Part shown: piece after piece, positions 23,301 through 35,610 of the stretch
Layout: every line of letters begins with the position of its first letter
How positions within the stretch are numbered: position 1 is the stretch's first letter
Origin: Plakobranchus ocellatus
Taxonomy: Eukaryota > Mollusca > Gastropoda > Plakobranchidae
Length of the DNA stretch: 38,782 nt
Assembly (NCBI GenBank): GCA_019648995.1
Contig: BLXT01005284.1
Coordinates: 739,414 to 778,195 of the forward strand
Reading direction: 5' to 3'
Program-made: the position numbers and the translations under genes
The notes under the pieces: model-generated
Databases searched by the model: none
Seen by the model: only the letters and a program-made list of their open reading frames with translations
Told to the model about the DNA's origin: nothing

Positions 23301-26300
23301 CAAGCCAAGAAGGAAAGAGAGCAGAAGAAAGAGTTGGAAAAGAAAGAAAAGGCAGAGAAGAGGGAGCAAGTAAAGAAGGAAAAGGCAGAGAGAAGGGAGC
23401 TAGAGAAGAAGGAAAAGATAGAAAAGAAGGAGTTGGAAAAGAAGGAAAAAATTGAAAAGAAGGCATTGGAGAAAAAGGAAAAGATAGAAAAGAAAGAATT
23501 GGAGAAAAAAGAAAAAGAGGAGAAGAAAGAGATTGAAAAGAAGGAAAAAATTGAAAAGAAAGAATTAGAGATGAAGGAAAAAATTGAGAAAAGAGAGTTG
23601 GAGAAAAAAGAAAGGGCTGAGAAAAAGGAGCAAGAAAAGCGTGAGAAAATGGAAAAGAAAGAAATGGAGATGAAAGAAAAGGCTGAAAAAAGGGAGAAAG
23701 AAAAGCTGGAAAAAGAAAAGGCAATGCTAGAGAAGGAAAAAGCAAGGAAAGAAAAAGAGGATCAACGGAAAGCAAAAGAGCAGTTGAAATTGGAGAGAGA
23801 GAAAGAAAAAGAACAGAAAAGACAAGAGAAAGAACGTCTGGAAAAAGAAAAAGCAGAGGAAAAACAGAACATCGAGGAGCAAAAGAGTGAAACAGAAGGA
23901 AAGAAGCTGAAGGCATATAAACGAAAAGTTCCAAAGAAAAGTCTGAAAGGAAGCTTACAAACATCTGACACCACGTCTTTGTCAAGCAGTGGGATTGCTG
24001 TAACTAAAAAATCCCCATCTAGCAAAAAAGGTCTGGCTAAAAAGTTGCCTGCCAGAGGGGTTCGTAAAAGATCACACATTGTACTCAGAAACAAATCTCC
24101 CAGAAGATTGGCTGCCAAGGAGGATGCTGAAGCAAAATTAGAAAAACCTAAACGAGGGAGGAGGAAGAAAGTAGTGGAAGAAACACAACTGTCTGTAGAT
24201 GGTATGGGCATGAGGAAGAAAAGAGGAACTAAAGAGATAGAGCAGGAATCCTCTCCAGTGAAGAGGAAAAGAGTAAGCAAGAAATCCGCGGAAGAAACAG
24301 CTGTGTCTCCTCGATCGCCAAGATCACCTCGTGCAGTGTCACCAAGAGCAGCACCACAGAAAACAGGCGTACCAAGAAAAGCAATTGCCCGTCTCGCTAA
24401 GAAAGCTAGTGTTTCCTCAGCAAAGAAAAAGCCAGCTGTAGTACATCGCAAAATGAGTGCCAGGATAAAGGCTAAAACTGTGACACCATCACCAACACAA
24501 TCCAAAGTTTTGGTGAGGGGTAGGAAGGGTGCCAAACCAGGTCCAAAGAAAAAATCCTTGCTGAAGATGGAACAAAAGGTGGAGGAAAATGCAGAGAAAA
24601 TGGAACATGTTCTAGAAGAAACTAGTGCTGCCCAAAATGGGGAGGAGGTTACTCGGAGCAAAACAACGGTTAGAAAAGACATGTCCAAGAAGCCAGTAGA
24701 GTCAAAGAAAATGTCCACCAGAAGGGGAGCAGCAGCCATTAATTTGGGAACTAAAAGTGACAAAGCAGACAACTTAGAAGAAAGCTTAGCTCTTCCGACT
24801 CGGCCAGAATCACCTGCATACTCCGAGGAGCTAATGTTGCAAGGAAATGCCAGTCCATACAGAGACTTTTCTGATGCTGATAATAGTGACAAAGAGGAGG
24901 AAAATGAAGACATGGAAAGTAAGGAGAAAAGGGCACAAAACAATAGACTTTTGTCTCCTGCTTCAAACAATGAGATCACGTCACATGATGTGAATTCCGA
25001 CCAACCTCACAATGAAAGTTCAAATGAGAAACAGGAGGAAAACATGGACCAGGAGGAGACTGGTCAAGCCTCGAACAGTCCCAAAAGGACTGAATCATCA
25101 GGGAAAAGTGAAGAGCCAGATGCTGGCCACAATGAGGATGCCTATTTCTCAGATGATGATGTCAGTAATGACATTCCTCTGACTCCACCGCGTGCCCCAG
25201 CCCCTCCTCCTGTTGAGAGCTCAGAGGATGAGATGGAAGAACCAGCAGAGCCTGAATCATCAGCCCCAGTTTCTGTTCCAGGGCCGACCACACCTGTCTC
25301 AGTCCCAGGTCCCAACACACCTTTCTCTGTCCCTGGCCCTCAGACCCCGTTTTCTGTCCCTCCACCCACCAATCTGATGCAACAACAGCACTCTGTGCCG
25401 TCTGAGGATACTCCCCTCTCCACTGTGCCATCGGTTCAGTCTACGGAACTTCACTCTCAGGGCTCTGTAGATTTACAGCACCCAATGGGTTCTGTTGAAC
25501 TGCACCATTCACATAGCTCTGCAGAAATGCATCAAGGCTCTGTGGAAATGTATCAGCCTCAGGGTTCAGTTGAAATGCATCAAGCCCAAGGCTCTGTGGA
25601 GATGCACCATTCTCAAGGTTCAGTTGAACTACATTCACACAACAGTTCTGTGGAAATAAAGAATCAAGGGTCTGTGGACATGCAACAGATGAGCAATTCA
25701 TCAGGAGAGCTACACATACCGAGTTCTGGAGATGTTCATCCTCAAAGATTGTCGGATATGAACCATGCACAAGGCACTGCTCAAATGCACCATGATGGAG
25801 TATCCTTAACCATGCAACCTCACACATCAGTGGATATTTACCCACACAGTTCAGTAGAGCTAAGGCAGCGAGATTCATTTGATGCACAGTCAGAAGCTTC
25901 CACCATTCAGAAGTTGCGGGATGAAGCCATGAGCTCTGTTAAATCCCCACAAGGTATTGTTATGAGAGAAGGCAGCGACACTTCCTCTGTATCTGACAAA
26001 TATCAACTGCCACCCCACCTTGAAAGCTTTGGAAAGTATGGCTTTCCTCACCCATTGCCTGATCAGTCCCATTCTGAAGCTGATAAGGCTTATTTTGATC
26101 AATACCTGAAAAGCCTTAGTTCCAGCAGAGGTGGCCTAAGCTCTGGGATGTCATCATCACCAACAGGCTTGCAACAACTGGAAGCTATGGTGGGAAAATC
26201 TCACATCGATGGTGCACCCAAATCACCAGCAAACTCCTTACCAGCTAGTGTGATCTCAAGTCTTGACAGCACTTTGGGAGGAGAAAATCGCACCAGAATG

Positions 26301-27668
26301 GATACTCTTGTTCCTCCTGAGGCACGGCCTCATCACCATGATACACTTTACTCGGGCCGTGAAACACCATCTACCTTGTCCAGACTTCCAGAGAAGCAGA
26401 GCACAACCACCCCACTTCCTCCATCTAGTGCCCCAACTCCAGCGTTTGAAGCTTTCTCTCACCTCAACTCCCTCCACGCTCCACCAGGCACTCCAGTCCC
26501 AGGAAGGGACAGTGCATATCTCAGGCAGACCGAGAACCTATTCCCCACACCACCTGTCAGCTCCAGCTTTATGGCGGAGGCAATGTTTCAGCGACAAGCT
26601 ATGAGCACACCTTTTCTTCCGCCTCCACCCCCACAGACAGGTGAACGTAGCAGTGTTTTAACACCCCATATCCCAGATTCACGAAGTAGCAGCTCATCCT
26701 CACTCCTTAGACGCACCAGTGCTATGCCTGGATCAGATGTGTTTTCAGCATCTCAGGCTATGCAGCAAGCGATGCCCAGAAACCCTTTTACCAATGCTTG
26801 GGCCAGCCAAGATTCTCGTCCAAGTCACTGGCAGACACCTTATCTGCCTCGTCAGTCAAACATGGCTGCACCTGGAACTTTCTTTCCTGGTAAAGAGGGC
26901 TACCTCACAGGTCGGGAATTTATGTTTGATCCATCTGTCAGAGCTTCTGCTGATGGACGCTCCATGTTTCCTTCATTTTCTGGCCCATCACAAAGCCAGG
27001 ATTCTCTTCCCCTGGACCGATTTGACCTCAGTAACTATTTTCCTAATGCAGCAGCTATGACACCCTATGGAAGCTCTGCAGCTGCAACATCTTTGGACTA
27101 CACCCGCTCTGCACACTCTGCATCATCAAAACCATTTGATGAGCGTTACAGGCAAGCATCTGTTGGCGCAGGGGCTACCTCAGGAACAATTCCCGATTTC
27201 CGATCACTGCCTGCTGTCTCCGGATCAGGCACCGACATGTTCCCTGGCATACCTGGGGTCAATCCAGGCTTTAATCTATATGCTGCAGCAGGCAACCCAA
27301 TGTCCTATCATCACCCCCATGCTCAGCATCCTCACCACCATCAGCTCACAGATGGTAGCGTGAACAGCGCTTTCTTGTCACACCACCATCACCACCACCA
27401 CCACCCAGGGTCAGCCCAGCATGCTGCTATGTTTGAGCGTGATTACCGTGGTCTTTACCCACAGAATGCTGCAGCAGCGGCAGCAGCAGCATACCCTTTT
27501 ATAAATGATCGTCAGTATCCGGCGAGTTCGTCTAAGCTGGGCCACTCACATCCCTCAGTAGGGCCCTGTCCCTCGGCTTCTTCTGCTGATAGAAACTTGA
27601 TGACTAGGGCTGCACCTCCTGAGGGACAGATGCAGGATCCATACCGTACCATGCTTTACAGATACTAG
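14179..27668 (+). CDS. Large C2H2 zinc-finger protein, spliced, 2922 aa (four coding exons)
   Basis: Joining 14179-17451, 19276-19467, 20903-21182 and 22645-27668 gives one uninterrupted frame of 2922 codons. All junctions have GT/AG and keep finger spacing. ATG 14179 is chosen because it lies one base after the acceptor AG at 14176-14177; the frame open upstream to 14089 would be intron. Layout: residues 1-60 are probably ordered, followed by a Ser/Thr-rich disordered stretch with a CtBP-like PINLT (346-350), a helical island at 557-625, Lys clusters that should act as nuclear signals (720-850), about twelve C2H2 fingers (962-1306), a 12 x 11-residue charged helix (1478-1609), a basic SP-rich region, a GSVE(M/L)H repeat (2181-2331), and a Pro/Ser/His/Ala-rich tail ending DPYRTMLYRY. 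It is most likely a sequence-specific nuclear transcription regulator. Size and finger order do not let me name an orthologue. Confidence 0.88.
17452..19275 (+). other. Intron 2 of the zinc-finger gene
   Basis: Bounded by GTTAGT and by TTTTTCATTCATAG. AT-rich; no gene is supported inside. The minus-strand frame at 17859-18050 has no recognisable domain. Confidence 0.8.
19276..19467 (+). CDS. Coding exon B: rest of finger 5, finger 6, most of finger 7
   Basis: 192 nt, 64 codons (residues 1092-1155), phase 0 at both ends. It starts VHYHTH, supplying the histidines of finger 5, then encodes CELCEYRTNYKANLHKHHKNMH and CPDCGKFFSTEDNMRRHRK. Finger 7 is completed by VH from the next exon. The donor CGGAAG|GTAAAT at 19468 is good. 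Because the exon is a multiple of three with phase 0 on both sides, skipping it would keep the frame while removing finger 6, finger 7 and the second histidine of finger 5. Confidence 0.85.
19468..20902 (+). other. Intron 3 of the zinc-finger gene
   Basis: Bounded by GTAAAT and by CACCTTTTTCAG. It holds a CT-rich microsatellite (20231-20372) and several T runs; otherwise no feature. Confidence 0.8.
20231..20372. repeat. (CT)n microsatellite in intron 3
   Basis: An impure CT/CTTT tract becomes nearly pure (CT)n at about 20304-20362. It lies about 530 bases upstream of the next acceptor, so it could influence splicing as a polypyrimidine-binding site, but this is only inferred. Confidence 0.9.
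20903..21182 (+). CDS. Coding exon C: end of finger 7, fingers 8-10
   Basis: 280 nt, phase 0 in and phase 1 out (residues 1156-1248 plus one base). Begins VHTLARPFACETCKKTFKTS, then gives finger 8 (ends HQLIH), finger 9 with four residues between its cysteines (CNITGC) and finger 10 (CSVEGC), ending HTG. The donor ACAG|GTCAGT is strong, and the split Gly codon restores a TGER linker with the next exon. Confidence 0.87.
21183..22644 (+). other. Intron 4 of the zinc-finger gene
   Basis: Bounded by GTCAGT and by a GT-repeat/T-rich acceptor ending TTTAG. Contains a T run (about 21332-21350) and a less AT-rich stretch (21400-21730) that may be an old repeat, with a weak tRNA box-A-like word near 21415. 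No gene is supported. Confidence 0.8.
22645..27668 (+). CDS. Coding exon D: fingers 11-12, charged helix, repeats and C-terminus
   Basis: Encodes residues 1249-2922 and stops with TAG at 27666. Fingers 11 (CTWPGCHKSFRHS) and 12 (CHLCDFKTKQKN, ending at His 1306) close the array. Then come an acidic Ser-rich linker, the 11-residue helix repeats, basic RGRRKK-like and SPR clusters that could bind DNA or RNA, an acidic stretch, three SVPGPxTP repeats (about 25265-25370), the GSVE repeat, and a C-terminal region with eight His (2828-2835) and eight Ala (2857-2864). Antisense frames here are shadows of the Lys/Glu repeat. Confidence 0.9.
23331..23726 (+). repeat. Twelve in-frame 33-bp units encoding an 11-residue charged helix repeat
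   Basis: Consensus ELEKKEKIEKK, residues 1478-1609, twelve units with no insertion or deletion between them. The last unit is EKEKLEKEKAM. Eleven residues make almost exactly three turns of alpha helix, so the acidic and hydrophobic positions stay in register. A stable single alpha-helix or a hendecad coiled coil is expected. Confidence 0.9.
25440..25700 (+). repeat. Degenerate GSVE(M/L)-H/Q coding repeat
   Basis: Residues from about 2181 contain roughly ten copies of a unit such as QGSVEMHQ, spaced 8-13 residues apart, with more decayed copies (SVDIY, SVELR) to about 25890. It is Gln/His/Ser-rich and likely disordered. Confidence 0.8.
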
Positions 27669-27949
27669 ATATTAGACTAGTTAAAAAAATTTTTTTTAAT
27701 CATAAATAATTTATGGAGGTTTGTATGACTATTTTTAATCTATAAGAGTTGTAAAGTAGAGGGACTATTAAGTACAATGAGAGTTCATTGTATGTCATTC
27801 AAAGGCTTTTATAAAGATGTGACACATGAAACATTTATTTGAAGAATGTGTAAAGAAGAAATATTCAGTGTGGATGCTCCTAATCCTTTTTTTGCCCATT
27901 TTTGTAAAAATGAACAAATCTAATATCAGATTCTTTTATTTAAGTCTTA

Positions 27950-27955
27950 AATAAA
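27950..27955 (+). terminator. Proximal poly(A) signal AATAAA
   Basis: The first AATAAA after the stop codon, followed by TTTGTTATTTTGG, a U/GU-rich downstream element. Confidence 0.5.
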
Positions 27956-30047
27956 TTTGTTATTTTGGCTATGATAAGATTATGAAGGAGTTAATTTAAA
28001 ACTGGTTTTTAAGTTTGCGTGATACAATAGAAGTTTGTCTAGACTAGCACTAACATACTAAATTATTATAATGGTTTTTGTTGCAGTGAAATGATAGAGA
28101 TAAGTATGTAGAACTGGCATTATAATCATTACTACTATTACTCATTATCATACAGTGGATTAGTTTTTTTGAAGGATGGTAACCCAAGCTAAAATTATTC
28201 TACTGTGAGAAAAATAACTAAGATCTTTGATTTAAAGAGAAAAAAAAGTAAAACCTGTTACAGGTTTTTCATTTATAACTTTTTTGTGACAGATTGTTGA
28301 TGCATGTTGTTTTGTCATAGGTTTAAGAGTTGAAAATATGTAAGAATTTTCTTCCCAATGCTTTGAAATTGAAAAGGCTACATAGAAGGCTTAGGGCTCA
28401 AGGAATAAAAAATGGGCCTTCTAGTTTCTATAGTGATGTTATCTTTAGAATTAAAGGTTAAATGTATCACCTTAGTGTGCAGCGATGAACATTCTTTATG
28501 CTTCCTTAGATTAACAGAAACATATTGAGAGTAAGAGGGCAGCTAATCATTTCTAGATATGTTTTTTATCATGTATGTAAATGATTGCATGCCAAGGTTA
28601 TATAAATGTTATTACGTTTTGTACTAGTAGAACAATGATCAAATTTATTGCAAATGTTTTTTTCACATAACTAAAATTAATTTTTTTGCTGTAAGTTTTG
28701 TGAGATTTGTTTCATTTTCCATTACTGACATATTTTTGGAACAAGTTACTGTCTTCTTGTATGCATAAATTTGTTTTGTTCTTGTTACTTTGGGCTTTTC
28801 TTTTTATCTGCAAAATTTATTGATTGAAGTTAATTTTTATAAACAGCTGCATGTGAACTGTCTATGGTGCTAAATGAAGATCACCTTTTTACACTGAGAT
28901 GCACAAAAATAATGTCAGTTACAAAAAATAATGCTTGACAATGCTGTCAAATTTAGTGCACAAATTGCCTTGTACAAAAATGAATATAGATGGTTTGAAA
29001 ACTCTTCATTTCTTCATTTTAATTTGTACTTAGGTATGTACAAAAAAGTCTTTTTACAAACTTTAAGCATAAGTTTTCTTTGACATAATTTTTGTGACTT
29101 TTTTTAGAATGTGCGAAGTTACCCTTTTTTTCTTACAATGGCTCATTGCATTGTGTTTGATTATTTTTTTGTCTGCACTGTTTACATATCAAGGAAAGAA
29201 TCTTGCGCAAGCATTTTTTTTTTTTTTGTTTGTTTTTGTACAACTCTGCTCATTTTTCTTTGAAGTTGTGATTATCTCTATTTCCTTTTTATTATTAAGC
29301 AAACGGAATCAAGCCTCCAGCTGTGCCAATATCATCACTCATCAGTCAGCACCTATTGTAACTACCCATTCCCCTGCCAATCTTTGATGTCACCTTTGTC
29401 TAGAGCTTAGAGCAGATACCACTGTATACTACATATAGCTTTATCCTTAGTGTCCATGGATATATACAGCCACCTACAGCAGACAGCATTGTAATCTAAA
29501 TTGCTTTATCCGCAATGTCTGTGAATATGTACAGTCATTCGGACAAATAGCATACTGGCTTGAAAAATAATCAAATATGAGGTGGCTATGCATATGTTAA
29601 TCATTCAATTATGGACATCCCAATCCATGTCTTGCTATTCTGTTGTAGCCAAACAGAGTGCAGTTTGATAGTAAAAGTCTATGGCAGATTCTGCACTTCA
29701 TTTGACTGTTTTCATCCCAGTTGTGGCTCTGATTTCTCCTCGTTTTTTTGTATTCTTTATTTTGGGCTCTCATAAGGCAAGGTTGGCCATTTTTACACCA
29801 TGTGTATATGTGTGCAAATTCACAGTCCATGAACAAACTCTCCTTTTCTCAAAAAAAAAAATATATACATATATCTATACTATGTAGCTTCTTTGTATTG
29901 GTGATGAAAAATTTATTACATTTATTTTCCTGGGTAAATTAGAGATCTGATTTGAATTTTTTTTTCATTGTTTATGTTTTGAACATTTTGTTTCAAACTT
30001 ACTCTGGCTCCACATTTTAACTGTATGTTATCATTATTATGGGAGCA

Positions 30048-30053
30048 AATAAA
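30048..30053 (+). terminator. Internal poly(A) signal AATAAA
   Basis: AATAAA followed directly by a long pyrimidine and T-rich stretch. A second AATAAA lies at 30408-30413 with GTTTTGAATTGTTTGG downstream. Confidence 0.4.
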
Positions 30054-33000
30054 TTTCTTTTCTTTTTTATTTTATATGATATAAACTATGAGGATTACAG
30101 TTTTTTATTTTTATTAAAATTTAAGTTGTGTTTTTTTAATATTTAATTGTCACCAATTTGATACTCAAATTGATCTTTTATTTTAGGTCCTAATTGATAT
30201 GAGCATCGCCATAACTTTTTTTTCCCTACATTTATTGTGAAAAAAAAAAAGATCTGAGCATTCTTTTTTTATAATTTATCATGTCTTTCAGTACATAAAT
30301 CATTTTTTGTTTTTTAATTGTTGTGAGGATTTTAGGGTTAAGCTTTTGAAGTCGGGATGCATCACAGTGCTCGCACTGATTTTATACACATTTATCGAAA
30401 AGATGAAAATAAAAGGGCTTCTTTTGTAAAATCATGTTTTGAATTGTTTGGATCATATAGCCAATGCTCGTAACTTAAAAGTTTTTGAGTAATAGCTTTG
30501 CATGATTGGCAGAAGAAGATTTAGACATTAAAATATCTTTATGGAAAATTATTCAAAATGTCAATGTTTTGGCTCATATTGAACATGAATTTTAATAAGC
30601 AAGTATTTTTTTTTTCACTGAATCAAATTTCTACATATTTTTCAAAAATTGTGCTTAGAGTTGCAACTTGTTTATACCAGCAGCATGATATTTTTGCCAG
30701 CCGATGAAAAGTTTTGTCTTAAGCTTATTCTGCCTTTTTTAAAAAATGTAAATATTAATTTCACATTATTTCTCTTTTCTTACATTTTTGTCTATCAGGC
30801 AAGTTTTTTTTTGTTTTTAATTCTTAAATGAAAAGAGAAAAATTGCCTTTGATGAGGAATTAAAAAAAAATAATTTTAATTTACGGTAAGGAAAAGAGAA
30901 TATGGTGATGTTCATTCCACATTGATTTATTTGGAGAATACAACCTTGTGAAGAAAGTCAGAGCAGACCAGTCACAAGTCACATTAGTTGCTTTTCTCTT
31001 GAACTTTTAAAAGTTTGTTTTTGTTGACTTTTTTGTACTTGACTCTCAATGAAAACAGTCTTTAAAGGCACATACATTATCATAGAATTGGGATGTTTTT
31101 CTTTCTAAAAATTTTCATCATTAAAGTTTAAACTGAATGCTCATAACTCAAAACAGTTTGACTTGCGTCTAATTTCCTGTGGTTCCCTTACATGTCTGAG
31201 CAGACATTCATAGTTAACATTCAAGTATTTTGTGGTTAAAGAAATAGAGGTGACTGTAAATTGGGACCACTTTTCTACACTTTCTGGAAAAACTATTTGT
31301 ATGGAAAAAAATACCAAGTTCAAATGTGGTGATTATCTTTTAGTCACCCACAATCACCCAGTTCTTCAATTGAATCTACTTTTTGCGCCAACTTTAAAAG
31401 CTTTTTTCCACCCAAACTATTGCATGTCTAGTCTTAGAAAACATTTTTCAAAGATTCAAGATCCATTACGCTCAGAATTGCAATTTTTCACAAGCATGTG
31501 CTTTTCACTAACCTACCACCCTAGCTTGGAAGGCTGAAAGATTAGACTGGTGACTGATGATTTATGCTTAAATTTAAATGACTTTTCTTGCTGGGAAAAG
31601 CCCTTTTAAATTTACAAAGTTATGATTTTATAGCAAAATAGTATTCGTAAATTATCTCAGCACATGATGGAAAAAAAGAGATCAAGTGGAATTTTCCACT
31701 TTTCTTAAAATTAGGAAAGAAATATTGACATTGATAAATGAGAATATGGGTGCCAATATTTCGCAGTTGGTAAACTATAAACAATTGTTAAAAATTTTTT
31801 TTTTTAACCAGCGATGCATAGCTTCTGGCCATTGGTGGAGCAAACTGTTTTATGTTGCCAATAGATAGTGCACACACTCAATAGATATTGTTGGCAAAAA
31901 TTGTCGCATGATTCACTCAAATTTCAAGATTCACTAAGTTGAATTTTTGTTCTATTTTAAATATAAATCTAAACATGTTTTTATCATTTGCTTCATTATT
32001 TTATGTAAATAATGTTGGTTTTTTTTTAATTTCAACTTTTGTGGTCAGCAACATCAGCATTTTATTATATAAAAGTTTCATGTATGTACAAAGTGTACAC
32101 ACTTGGCTTCATAATTATTACTTAATTACCGTATATATATAAATATTTACAAACATATACATATACATTTTGGATATATTATATCTATACATTGAGGCTT
32201 GTGAAAATCCTTCTAAACCAATTATGAACACGGCTGTGAAATGATTTTCCTTGTTTGTTTAGAGAGTTAAACGGGAAGGAAAGTTGGTTTTTGTGTGGTT
32301 TGTGTTTTCTGTTTCGGACTTATGGCTGACTTATTCTTCCTGTATTAGAATAGTAAATTGTGAAAATAGTATTGCTCAAAATTTGAAGATTGAATTTTAG
32401 TCTTAACCTGAAAGAGGCAAAGTAGATTGGTCGGAAATCTTCTTTTTTTTTTTTTATGAGTTTAGTTGAGATAATGTGTGTTTAAGCAACCACAAGAATG
32501 GTTTTCAGGTACTGTACATAGCACTTCATGTAAGTATTTGATGACATCAACACTTCCAGTCCCTGAAACTTTATACAAAATGTTAATTGTTATTTATTGA
32601 GAATGCTATGAGTAGAACCTATGTTATATATATAGCACATCCTCTTGCAGCAAAATGTCTCATTTTCCTGTGACCTCTCACGAGTCTCTCTCTCGCTCTC
32701 TCTGTCCAGAAATTTGTCTACCTATAAATTTTCAGATACTGCAGTTTACGCTCAATGTTTGGAAATGTTATTGAAGAACAAAGTAAGAGGGAAACAATGA
32801 AAGTCAGCAATTTTTATGTTCTTGGGGATACATGTACAATGTTCACAGTTTGAAAGTAAAATGCAGGCAAACAATTTTAGGAGTCAGACAGCACAGTAAT
32901 CTATTTGTCAAATTTGACTTGTCAGAATACCAGGGACATTATATGTGATTTCATGGAATGTTTCTTGTCAGACTGTGGTTTTTAATCTCTGAGCTTTCTA

Positions 33001-35604
33001 CATATATATATATGCCATAGGTTTTTTTTTAATTGGAAAATTTGTTCAAACTAACTGTGTAAAGTTTTGCCTTTTAGTAGAATATTAATCCATTGAGTAG
33101 TGAAAACTATGGTTTTTGACACATTCTTTCAGTTCAGGCATAAGGCTTAATTTAGGTACCCTCAGGTTGTTTTGATTTACAAGTGCCATTGTATAACACA
33201 AGTCTTAAAGTTTAATTTTATACCAATTTTGATAATTTGGGGCTGAGGTATGTTCATCGAAGCCAGAAGCAGAGAATCAAGTTTAAAGATTTGAATGCTT
33301 CTATAGTTTTAGGCCATTTACAAAAACAAAAAAGACTTTTCAGAGTATTTTTTGAAGCAAAGATTTTTTGCCAGACCTTGCTGGGTCTAAAGATTAATAA
33401 CTTTAAAAAGTAGAGTCTGCAATACAAAAAAAAAAAAAAGATTTTACCTAAACAATAGGTGGGCAGTTTTACAGCAGCCAAATATCTCAAAATAGGTGTG
33501 GGGGCACCTTATGCAGGAGTGGGAGAGTTATTTGAAACTATTTTCTCAATAAATAGAATAAAATATTTTCTTTTCTTTGATCTTTGAAGTGGCACATATA
33601 ACTTTATCATCTTCACATGTAGAGCACATGATGCAAAATGTTGGCTCACTGTATTCTTGATGGTTATTGGCCCACTGTATTCTAGATGGTAAACAGTCAG
33701 CGAGCCATGGTTGATGGCTCTTTCTGATTAAAACTTGAACTGTATAAAAATGTTGTTGAGCCACATTGAATCATAACTTTTTATGTGACAGTACTTGAGA
33801 TGAAAAACATTCACTGAAACACAAGTAGAATGGTTCATAATACTTTCAGATCACAGTATATATACTTTGGATAATGAACAGTTCTTGAATCGTGGTCAAA
33901 ATGGTTGACATTTCTTTGCTTTTTTTTTTTTTTTTTTTTTCAAATAACACCTTATTGAAGGCACAAATTTCATATGTTTGAAATTTTGTCTTTTTTTGCT
34001 GAGAAGGTTGAAGCATTGAGTGTACGTATAAGCTTTTTGGAGAAAAAAAAATAATAAAAGAAAAAAATTCAGTATTTCTGTTATCCTGATATGTATGACA
34101 ACAACTTTGTTCACCATTGTTTCCTTAAAATGAATTTTTACAATTTCGTATACTTATTTTTGCATTATAATTATTCAATGTATTGCAGCAGGTGTTGATT
34201 AATCATGTTATGCTCTCAGTTATACATAAGCAATTTTTTAAAAAGTTTGGAATATTCAAAGGCTTTTTTTTTTTTTTTAATTGAGAGGTTTTTGTACTTT
34301 TAGAACAGAATTGATCGATTTTTTTTTAGTCTTTTTTTTTTTAACAGACAGTTTGTAAATATGGCAAGTTTTTATATAGTGATTCTGTACATGCAGGCTA
34401 TCAACAAAGCTGCTTACTTACACTGTGTAACCAGTCTTTTGTTTATGTCCTTTTAAATGATTTTCATGTACTAATGGCATTGACAGGGTGCAGCACAAAA
34501 AATTTTAACTAACATCTTTTTTTTTCCTCACAGATTTTCAAACCTTTTTTTCACCCTATAATAGCTATACTTCCTCCACAGTTATTATTGCTAATAGAGA
34601 TAAGTTATAATATGACAAGTACAAACTACTTCTACTCTCGAACTCAAACACAAAATAAAAGAAAAGGATGGAAAATTAGTCTTGCAAATCCTCATGGGAG
34701 GTACTATGATTTTGACAAAAAGCAAATGCAGTAGAATTCACTTATTCAAAGGTATAATTTGATCTTCTTTTATGTTGAGATCTTATACTTCTGGAACACT
34801 TTGAGTTACTATTATAGAGAATGTTATAGTTTTTTCAACATGTGTTTTTTTTTAATTGTCTTTTTTTTTTTTTTTAATTTTGAGCCCTTATGGTTTCAAC
34901 ATTATGCTCCAACATACATTGTAGTTTTGTAAATACATTCAAGTAAGACATTTTACACCAGCCATGCCAAAAACGTGTAATAACACTAATCACAGTTTCC
35001 TTTATTTCATGCCATTCAGAGGACTGGATATTAATATTATTATAGGCTTGCATACACAATAAAGGTTTGAAAGTATAATCGTCCCTGTTTTGTCACAAGA
35101 AACAAAGGATATTTTATACTTTCACTCTTAAAGTATATTTTCTACTCATCCTTTCACCTACCCAAAATACAAGTATTTTTTTTTTTCTTTTATCAGCAAA
35201 TGCATGAGTCCCAATTATTGAAAAAAAAAATTGTTCTTTTTTTAAAGCATTATTTGAATTTGTGATGAAACAAAAGTTTTCAACGCTTTATTGAGTGTGT
35301 AAATAAAGTAAGTTAACATTTATGGTAGTGATGATCACACAATGTGTGAACAAAACTGAGAAAAAAATCATGTACCATTGTAAATATGTATACAGAATGT
35401 CCTTTTGGAAACCTCTTGTTTTTGTTTATTTTTTAAACTAAGGCATAATATTATATTCTCTTATCTTACACAATATAACGATTTTGTAACTTGGTATCTC
35501 TTTGATGCATTATGCTGTTTTTTTTAACTTTTGCTTTTTCATAATCTTCATGTTTATGCTTGTCTTGTGTTCAGCATTTCAGAGCTTTCTTTTTGTCCAA
35601 AGCA

Positions 35605-35610
35605 AATAAA
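35605..35610 (+). terminator. Distal poly(A) signal AATAAA
   Basis: AATAAA followed by a C run and then TAGTTTTTGTATGTAATG, a convincing GU-rich downstream element. Further AATAAA hexamers lie at 35058 and 35302. Confidence 0.5.

Noticed and set aside
23224-24979. Long antisense frames (253 and 405 codons) opposite exon D
   Set aside because: They are shadows of the repetitive Lys/Glu codons (AAG/GAA read as CTT/TTC), giving Ser/Phe/Leu-rich nonsense with no domain.
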